From: Bacteroidota bacterium
Lineage (GTDB): Bacteria > Bacteroidota > Ignavibacteria > UBA10030 > UBA8401
Length of the DNA: 5,222 bases
Assembly: GCA_030824295.1 (NCBI GenBank)
Contig: JAVBYA010000132.1
Location: 1 to 5,222, forward strand
Direction of reading: 5' to 3'
Of this stretch, positions 1 through 5,222 are shown one piece after another. The notes under the pieces are model-generated. The model was not told the DNA's origin, made no database searches, and was given only the letters and a program-made list of their open reading frames with translations. How positions within the stretch are numbered: position 1 is the stretch's first letter; every line of letters starts with the position of its first letter. A program made the translations under genes and the position numbers.

Positions 1-227
1 GGCGCCGTGTCTATAAGAATTCCGATGCACAGTATCTGTATGAAGTGGATTCGTCGAAGTTCTATTCGAATCCGTTCCGCTACGCCGGCACACCGGAGAT
101 CGGCGTGATGAACAATGCCCGTAATTTCATCCTGATCGCCGTACCGCTTCACAAGCTGAATGGCGGCAGTCAGAACCTTCCCGCGTTCTTCCGCCGGGTG
201 ATCGTTGATGAATTCGGATTGAATTGA
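1..227 (+). CDS. 3' end of an unrecognised protein (C-terminal 74 aa)
   Basis: The frame is open from the left edge (first full codon at position 3) to a TGA at 225-227, so only the C-terminal 74 residues are visible; the start lies outside the window. A GTG at position 45 is in frame, but the same frame continues upstream without a stop (reading RRVYKNSDAQYLYEVD...), so it is probably an internal valine. No domain can be assigned with confidence. The end contains a hydrophobic strand-like stretch (NFILIAVPLHKLNGG) followed by an amphipathic segment and EFGLN. By memory this resembles the closing segment of some large FCB-group secreted proteins, where a 'FxGFPLYxM ... EFG' pattern ends a Rossmann-like or glutamine-amidotransferase-like domain; that comparison is only a hint. 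The stop codon overlaps the next gene's ATG by one base (TGATG), which places it in the same transcription unit as the receptor gene. Confidence 0.75.
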   Translation, partial: RRVYKNSDAQYLYEVDSSKFYSNPFRYAGTPEIGVMNNARNFILIAVPLHKLNGGSQNLPAFFRRVIVDEFGLN

Positions 228-3130
228 TGCGCCGCATATTCACATACCATATCGCCCTCGTTCTTCTTCTTGCCGCTGTGCTTCCTGCACAGGTGCTGGA
301 CCGTATGCGTGAACGTCAGGAAGGTCCGAGCGGGAAGGTCTACGGCCGTGTGATCGACGAGAACACCGGGGACGGACTGCCGAGTGTGAATATCCTCGTG
401 AAGGGGACGTATTACGGAGCATCATCGGACTTTGACGGGAACTATAAGATCGAACGGATCGCTCCCGGCACGTACAACATCGATGTGACGCTGCTGGGAT
501 ATAAGACCGTGCAATATTCCGGCATCAAAGTGGAGGAGGGGAAGACACTCACGCTGAATGTCAAAATGAGTGAATCCGTTCTCTCCCTCGGACAGGAAGT
601 GGTCATCATCGGCGAGAAGCGTCTGTTCGACGTGGAGGAGACCTCGAGTAAGAAGACCATCAAAACGGAGGATATCACCGTAGCGGCGGTCACGAATGTG
701 AAGGATGTGGTCGGCCTGCAGACCGGCGTGGTCCAGTCCGACAATGAGATCCACATCCGCGGCAGCCGCGGATATGAGAATGCGTATCTGGTGGACGGCG
801 TTTCAGTGCAGGATGTGCTCGGCGGGACCGGCTTCGGTTTACAGGTCAGTCCGGATGCCATCCAGGAGATGGAGGTTATCACCGGTGGGTATAATGCAGA
901 GTACGGTCAGGCGACCTCCGGCGTGGTGAACATCACGACCAAAGAGGGCAGCGACAAGTATAGCGGCGGTATCGCCTACAAAACGGACCGTGTCAACGGC
1001 GTCCAGTCGAAACACTACTTCAACTCCGATCTGCTGGAAATGAATCTGAGCGGACCGGTGCCGTTGGCAGGGGAGATCCTCCCCGGCACGGTGAGTTTCT
1101 TCGGTAATCTTGCGGCGAATGTCACGGATGGATATACCCGCTGGTCCGAAGAGATCCGGAACGGACGGCCGACCGGGAACTATGTGAAGCATTCACCCAA
1201 TGACCTTATCTCCACCATCTTCAATGGTTCGGATTTCACACTGCGGCTGGCGAATAATTATTCCTGGTCCAGCAAGATCACCTGGAAACCGTCGCCGATG
1301 TTCAAAGTGGCATATTCGTTCAATCAGTCCGTCTCCATCGATCAGAACTCCGCAACGGTGAAGACCTCGCTGGAACGGGAAGAGCCGCAGCCCGGATATC
1401 AGTATGAGTTCCAGAACATCCTGGACAGCGCGAACACGTTCACGCAGATCAACACACAGCATACACTCTCTGTCACCCATACGCTCTCACCGAAATCCTT
1501 CTATGATATCCGGGTGAGCCGCTACACGGCGCATGTGCGCGGTGATGCGAACGGCAAAGGGTACCGCATGGTGACGAATCCGACGACGGGCTGGCAGGAG
1601 ATAGAGTTCCTCTACAATGAACCGCGCGATATCGTCACGCTTCCGGTGGAATATTATGTGCCGGACACCACGCGCATCGGTATCATTCCCGGCGACGGAT
1701 TCTATGATGTCGGCGGACCGTTCAGCTGGCGTGATCACTATATCGATGACTACACGGTGAAATTCGATCTGACGAACCATTTCACGGAGAAGAACAAGTT
1801 CAAGACCGGCGTGGAGATGAAGTTCCAGCAGCTGCAGATGGTGGATATCTCGCAGCCGTGGATCAAACCGCTCGGATTGAACAACGATATCTATGAAGTG
1901 AGCCCGGCATCCGGCGCCATCTATGCGCAGGACAATATCGCGATCAGCGGTATGGTGCTCAATTTCGGACTCCGGTTCGATTACTGGTTCCCCGGTAAGT
2001 TCGTGGATGATGCCATTGCCAATCCGAACGTGCAGCTTGCTTCCGAAGAGATCCGCAAACAGTACAATGACCAGACATCCTCGCTGTTCGGACGGCGCTG
2101 GAAAGGCCGCTTGAGTCCCCGTCTCGGTATCTCACATCCGGTGTCGGACAATCAAACGCTCTTCTTCTCGTACGGTCATTTCTCCAAGCTTCCGCGCCCC
2201 ACGTACGTCTACTCGAAACTCACAGAAAGCAGCGCCCGTTCTTCCGTGCAGACCATCGGGAATCCGAACCTGAACCCGGAAACGACCGTGGCCTATGAAC
2301 TAGGACTGCGCAATCAGATCACCGAGAATGATGTTCTGACCCTGACCGCCTATTACAAGGACATCTTCGATTATATCACCGCGCGCAGCGTCCGGGCAAC
2401 CAGCGCACGGTTCTCGCGCGGTTCCTACACTACGTATGTCAATTCGGATTATGCACGTACGCGCGGATTCGAGTTCGATTATACGCACCGATTCTCGTCC
2501 CAGTTCCGTACGACCATGTCCGGTTCGTATTCCATCGCCACCGGCAAGAGTTCCTCGGCCACGGAAGCACTCTTCAATATCGCCAGCGGCGGCCGTGAAG
2601 CATCGATCAAAGAGAACTTCGTCTCGTGGGACAGACCATGGCAGGTGAATGTGACCTCGATCCTGAGTGTGAAGAAGGGAGAACCGTTGTTCGAGTTCGG
2701 TGACGGCATCCTGGAGGATTACAGTGTGTACACCCGCGCCTTTTACCAGTCCGGGAAACGCTATACCACACAGCTCCTTTCCGGCACTGCGATCGACGGA
2801 CGTCCGGAATACCGGTCGGACCTGGACAATCTGCTGCAGGAAGTCGGCGAATACTGGTTCTATATCAACATGAATATCGAGAAGTATTTCGAGCTCGGTT
2901 TCGGCCGAATGACCGTCAGTCTGGAGATCCAGAATCTTCTGGACAACAAGAATCCGCAGATCATCAATCCGGTGACCGGCACGGCGTACGAGTACGGCGA
3001 TCCCACGCCGACATCGTACAACGATCCGCTCTATCCGGACCTGCAGGGGACCATATCGCCGTATCCGTACAATCCGGCTCGCTATCTTGCACCGCGCACC
3101 GCACGGCTGGGAGTTTCGCTCCGATTCTGA
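227..3130 (+). CDS. TonB-dependent outer-membrane receptor with CarboxypepD_reg-like domain
   Basis: This is a complete 967-aa receptor, expected to bind a ligand at the cell surface and import it across the outer membrane with TonB-ExbBD energy. Residues 1-22 form a signal peptide (RR, then the hydrophobic core IALVLLLAAVLPA, then Q). Residues about 37-117 form a carboxypeptidase-regulatory-like beta-sandwich (GRVIDENTGDGLPSVNILVKG, then SDFDGNYKI and LLGYKT). Residues about 135-242 form the plug, with IRGSR at 177-181, VDGVSV at 189-194 and GGYNAEYGQATSGVVNITTK at 220-239. The rest is a beta-barrel rich in aromatic strands. It includes the typical GNPNLNPE motif at 678-685, a late strand ending in NLLDNKNP, and a C-terminal strand ending in LGVSLRF, whose terminal Phe fits Bam recognition. 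ATG at 227 is preferred over the in-frame TTG at 224; neither has a clear Shine-Dalgarno, and ATG gives a normal signal peptide and a TGATG overlap with the upstream stop. No SusD-like gene follows, and the one-domain layout fits Oar-like or generic TonB receptors. The substrate is unknown. Confidence 0.95.
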   Translation: MRRIFTYHIALVLLLAAVLPAQVLDRMRERQEGPSGKVYGRVIDENTGDGLPSVNILVKGTYYGASSDFDGNYKIERIAPGTYNIDVTLLGYKTVQYSGIKVEEGKTLTLNVKMSESVLSLGQEVVIIGEKRLFDVEETSSKKTIKTEDITVAAVTNVKDVVGLQTGVVQSDNEIHIRGSRGYENAYLVDGVSVQDVLGGTGFGLQVSPDAIQEMEVITGGYNAEYGQATSGVVNITTKEGSDKYSGGIAYKTDRVNGVQSKHYFNSDLLEMNLSGPVPLAGEILPGTVSFFGNLAANVTDGYTRWSEEIRNGRPTGNYVKHSPNDLISTIFNGSDFTLRLANNYSWSSKITWKPSPMFKVAYSFNQSVSIDQNSATVKTSLEREEPQPGYQYEFQNILDSANTFTQINTQHTLSVTHTLSPKSFYDIRVSRYTAHVRGDANGKGYRMVTNPTTGWQEIEFLYNEPRDIVTLPVEYYVPDTTRIGIIPGDGFYDVGGPFSWRDHYIDDYTVKFDLTNHFTEKNKFKTGVEMKFQQLQMVDISQPWIKPLGLNNDIYEVSPASGAIYAQDNIAISGMVLNFGLRFDYWFPGKFVDDAIANPNVQLASEEIRKQYNDQTSSLFGRRWKGRLSPRLGISHPVSDNQTLFFSYGHFSKLPRPTYVYSKLTESSARSSVQTIGNPNLNPETTVAYELGLRNQITENDVLTLTAYYKDIFDYITARSVRATSARFSRGSYTTYVNSDYARTRGFEFDYTHRFSSQFRTTMSGSYSIATGKSSSATEALFNIASGGREASIKENFVSWDRPWQVNVTSILSVKKGEPLFEFGDGILEDYSVYTRAFYQSGKRYTTQLLSGTAIDGRPEYRSDLDNLLQEVGEYWFYINMNIEKYFELGFGRMTVSLEIQNLLDNKNPQIINPVTGTAYEYGDPTPTSYNDPLYPDLQGTISPYPYNPARYLAPRTARLGVSLRF

Positions 3131-3131
3131 A

Positions 3132-4190
3132 ATGAATGGTACTATCGCACATATCATCCGATCACTGATGCCGCTGCAATTGCGGAGTGCAGTGCTGTTC
3201 GCTGCCGCATTCATGGTGATGCATCAAACTGCTCACGCGCAGCTGGTGCCGAACCTTGGCGGACAACGTTCCGGTATCTCGTCGTTCCAGTTCCTGAAGA
3301 TCGGCGCAGATGCCCGCGGTGCGGCGATGGGCGAAGCGGTGATCGCGGTGACGAACGACGTCTCGGCACTCTATTGGAATCCTGCCGGTCTCACCAATAC
3401 CGTTTCCGATCAGGTGGTCTTCTCGCATACGGAATGGGTAGTGGACCTGCAGCATGAGTTCGTCGGTATGAGCTACTCACTCGGCGGAAACGACTTCGTC
3501 GGACTCTCGTTCATCTCGCTCCACACGGACCCGATGCAGGTCACGACGGAGTATCGTCCCACCGGAACCGGGAACTACTTCAGCTACAGCGACATCGCTG
3601 TCGGTGCAACGTATGCCCGGAAGATGACCGACCAGTTCAGTTTCGGCGTCACGGCGCGGTATGTCCGTGAGACCATCGCCGAACTGCATGCCGATGCCGT
3701 GATGATCGATATCGGCACGTATTATTATATGGGGATCGGATCGTCCCGGTTCTCGGTGGTCGTGTCCAATTTCGGCGACAACGTCAGTCCTGCTGGTTCC
3801 GTAGCGAACGGGGCAGGGGTGACCGTGACAACATTCCAGGATTTCTCTCCGCCGACCATGTTCAAACTCGGATTCGCGTTCGAGCCGCTGCAGGATGAGC
3901 TCAACCGGCTCACCGCTTCCATCCAATTGAACCATCCCAATGACAATGCGGAGAATATCCGGCTGGGTGCGGAGTATGAGTATGATAAAATGTTCTTCCT
4001 GCGTGCCGGCGTGAAGAGGACGATCGGTGAATCGGTCTTCGGCCGGTCCACATCGTCTGCGGAGGACCTTTCATTCGGCGGAGGTGTGCGGATACCGCTC
4101 GGTATCACCATCGCGAATGTCGATTATGCGTTCACGAATTTCAACGAGCTCGGCTCGGTGCACAGGATCTCCGTTATGGTGAACTATTGA
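3132..4190 (+). CDS. PorV/PorQ family (UPF0164, FadL-like) outer-membrane beta-barrel protein
   Basis: This is a complete 352-aa protein. A signal peptide ends near residue 36 (hydrophobic VLFAAAFMVM, then AHA before Gln37). The family signature follows directly: FLKIGADARGAAMGEA at 54-69 and SALYWNPAGL at 78-87, matching the conserved N-terminal block of PorV/PorQ/UPF0164 proteins. The remainder alternates short amphipathic strands, with a conserved-looking NIRLGAEYEYDKMFFLRAGV segment at 275-294 and a final strand ending in VMVNY, as expected for an outer-membrane barrel. PorV itself is a type IX secretion component that carries cargo away from the SprA translocon. The family is much wider than that, however, and no other T9SS gene is visible, so a secretion role is not established; a FadL-like channel role is an alternative. 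ATG at 3132 begins two bases after the receptor's stop. ATG at 3168 (Met13) is a plausible alternative start that gives a shorter, more conventional signal peptide. Neither has a Shine-Dalgarno. Confidence 0.9.
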   Translation: MNGTIAHIIRSLMPLQLRSAVLFAAAFMVMHQTAHAQLVPNLGGQRSGISSFQFLKIGADARGAAMGEAVIAVTNDVSALYWNPAGLTNTVSDQVVFSHTEWVVDLQHEFVGMSYSLGGNDFVGLSFISLHTDPMQVTTEYRPTGTGNYFSYSDIAVGATYARKMTDQFSFGVTARYVRETIAELHADAVMIDIGTYYYMGIGSSRFSVVVSNFGDNVSPAGSVANGAGVTVTTFQDFSPPTMFKLGFAFEPLQDELNRLTASIQLNHPNDNAENIRLGAEYEYDKMFFLRAGVKRTIGESVFGRSTSSAEDLSFGGGVRIPLGITIANVDYAFTNFNELGSVHRISVMVNY

Positions 4191-4191
4191 T

Positions 4192-5222
4192 ATGAACAGA
4201 ATTCTCTTCCTCATTTCGGTCATTGCGTTGCTGCTGGCAGGATGCCAGGAGAAGTTCGATGTTTCGACGCTTCCTCCGAACACCCAATTGACCTCTTCCG
4301 GGGACACCACGTATATCCAGAAAGATTCGTGGGGCGGATTCAACCGTCCCCGCTCCATCATGTACGGTCTGGACCAGCTGATCTATGTGACCGATACAGA
4401 GAACAACCGTATTGTGATGCTCAACCAGGCGGGACAAGTCCTCAGCACCAGCGGCTTCATCCGACGGCCTATCGCGATCGCTCAGGATCTGAAGCTCGAT
4501 CTGCTGGTCGGTGCCGAAGCGATCGAACCGGCGACGAATGACACCATCGGTATCCTGCTCCGCATCAAACTGGTCGCGGCCAGCCACAATCTGCAGACCG
4601 CACAGATCGACACCATCTGGAAGGAACCGGCCCGTCCGAAACGCCGGTTCGTGGGTATCGCGGTGGTGCTGAACAATGAATATCTTGTTGCACGGAACGG
4701 TCCGGACAACTCGAGTATCGTCGATCCTGATGCGCGCATCCTCCGCTTCCGGTACCGGCCGAATGCAGTCACAAAGAAGGATTCGTTCATCACTCCGCTC
4801 GGTGAACTTCAGGCGGGTGCCGGAACATCCATCACGCATCTGAACCATCCGACCGGTATCGCTTCGTTCCCGAACAGCGGTGATTTCATCATCACGCAGA
4901 GTTCGGACGGTGTGCAGTACTCCGCCATCTGGATGATCTTCAACAAGACACAGGATTTCGAAGTATGGCTGCCGAAGTACGATCCGACCAATCCGGATCA
5001 GCGCAGCGTGGAATTCATCACTCCCAACCGCTACAAGAATGCGCTCGGGGTCGGCATCGACCGCGTCCGCCGCGATATTTTCATTGTTGATGCCGAACTC
5101 GACAGCGTTGCCAAGTTCAATCGGAACGGTCGGTTCAAAGTGGAATCATTCGGCAAAGGAACGCCCGGAATGTCCTTGAACAATCCCGGCGGTGTTGCCG
5201 TTGCAGAGAACACGCTCTATGT
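4192..5222 (+). CDS. NHL-repeat beta-propeller lipoprotein (5' part, truncated by window end)
   Basis: The frame is open from ATG 4192 to the right edge, giving 343 full codons and no stop, so the C-terminus is missing. Residues 1-18 are a lipoprotein signal peptide with lipobox LAGC; Cys18 should be lipidated. The mature start, CQEKFD, lacks an Asp at +2, and its acidic residues allow but do not prove surface export in an FCB-group cell. NHL-type blades are visible. One is at about 46-84 (GGFNRPRSIMYGLDQLIYVT, followed by DTENNRIVML). Another begins at about 218 (LNHPTGIASF, then GDFIITQSSDG). Others are at about 282-315 (NALGVGIDRVRRDIFIVDAE, then SVAKFNRNG) and about 329-343 (LNNPGGVAVAENTLY). 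Residues about 110-215 are more divergent. NHL propellers usually bind ligands or partners; a few are enzymes, but no catalytic site can be argued here. The gene starts one base after the PorV-like stop. A weak GGTGA at 4178-4182 could assist initiation. The function is probably an outer-membrane partner of the two barrels, by inference. Confidence 0.9.
   Translation, partial: MNRILFLISVIALLLAGCQEKFDVSTLPPNTQLTSSGDTTYIQKDSWGGFNRPRSIMYGLDQLIYVTDTENNRIVMLNQAGQVLSTSGFIRRPIAIAQDLKLDLLVGAEAIEPATNDTIGILLRIKLVAASHNLQTAQIDTIWKEPARPKRRFVGIAVVLNNEYLVARNGPDNSSIVDPDARILRFRYRPNAVTKKDSFITPLGELQAGAGTSITHLNHPTGIASFPNSGDFIITQSSDGVQYSAIWMIFNKTQDFEVWLPKYDPTNPDQRSVEFITPNRYKNALGVGIDRVRRDIFIVDAELDSVAKFNRNGRFKVESFGKGTPGMSLNNPGGVAVAENTLY

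Larger units (their letters stand above)
1..5222 (+). other. Putative operon of four tightly coupled co-directional genes
   Basis: All four genes point the same way and share almost no intergenic DNA. The three junctions are TGATG (225-229, 1-nt overlap), TGA-a-ATG (3128-3134) and TGA-t-ATG (4188-4194). There is no room for a promoter or terminator between them, so they must be co-transcribed. The close stop-start contacts, together with poor Shine-Dalgarno sequences, suggest coupling by termination-reinitiation. The operon's promoter and end lie outside the window. There is no gene-free stretch longer than one base. Confidence 0.8.

Noticed and set aside
45..47. GTG as the start of a separate 60-aa protein
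   Set aside because: The same frame is open all the way to the left edge with protein-like sequence, so this is more likely an internal Val codon of a longer gene.
224..226. TTG as the start of the receptor gene
   Set aside because: It adds only one residue. The adjacent ATG at 227 is the more usual codon and forms a TGATG overlap with the upstream stop.
757..771. Two CCGCGG palindromes separated by CAG
   Set aside because: They fall within the codons for the conserved plug motif IRGSRG of the receptor, so protein coding explains them; no wider repeat or stem is present.
227..3130. Receptor as a SusC of a polysaccharide utilisation locus
   Set aside because: No SusD-like lipoprotein, glycoside hydrolase or sigma/anti-sigma pair is visible, and the next genes are a PorV-like barrel and an NHL lipoprotein. 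A glycan role cannot be supported.
2300..3214. 304-aa open frame on the minus strand opposite the receptor's 3' half
   Set aside because: It lies entirely antisense to well-supported barrel coding sequence and the start of the PorV-like gene. The translation is rich in Arg/Ile/Val with no recognisable domain or signal peptide, as expected for a shadow of GC-biased codons.
4242..4541. 99-aa open frame on the + strand inside the lipoprotein gene
   Set aside because: It is out of frame with the lipoprotein and shows no domain; its only apparent support is the absence of stops.
4174..4848. 224-aa open frame on the minus strand opposite the lipoprotein gene
   Set aside because: It is antisense to the NHL lipoprotein, whose lipobox and repeats are clear. 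The product is an Arg/Asp-rich shadow without motifs.

Overview
The window is almost wall-to-wall coding sequence on the + strand: the 3' end of one gene, two complete genes, and the 5' part of a fourth. The junctions are extremely tight: a 1-nt overlap at 227, then a 1-nt gap at 3131 and another at 4191. No internal promoter, terminator, RNA gene, CRISPR array, insertion sequence or significant repeat was seen, so the four genes look like the middle of one operon.

The layout is as follows. Positions 1-227 hold the last 74 codons of an unrecognised protein. Positions 227-3130 encode a 967-aa TonB-dependent outer-membrane receptor with an N-terminal carboxypeptidase-regulatory-like domain. Positions 3132-4190 encode a 352-aa outer-membrane beta-barrel of the PorV/PorQ (UPF0164, FadL-like) family. 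Positions 4192-5222 encode the first 343 codons of a lipoprotein with an NHL-type beta-propeller; it runs off the end of the window without a stop.

The organism is most likely a member of the Bacteroidota/Chlorobiota/Ignavibacteriota (FCB) group. The reasons are the CarboxypepD_reg-like plus TonB receptor architecture, the PorV-type protein, a lipoprotein propeller next to a receptor, and starts with little or no Shine-Dalgarno sequence. The moderate GC content (about mid-50s percent, judged by eye) and general protein style suggest an Ignavibacteria, Kapabacteria or similar lineage rather than a classical low-GC Bacteroidia or Flavobacteriia. This is inference; no marker gene is present.

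The products probably all act at the outer membrane. The receptor is expected to import a ligand using TonB energy. The PorV-like barrel could be a second channel or a carrier/assembly partner. The propeller lipoprotein may be a binding or scaffold protein at the membrane. No SusD-like protein lies next to the receptor; its downstream partners are the PorV-like protein and the NHL lipoprotein. The substrate cannot be deduced from the sequence. Nothing here is clearly a new system; the coupled receptor/PorV-like/NHL-lipoprotein cassette is the item most worth following up.
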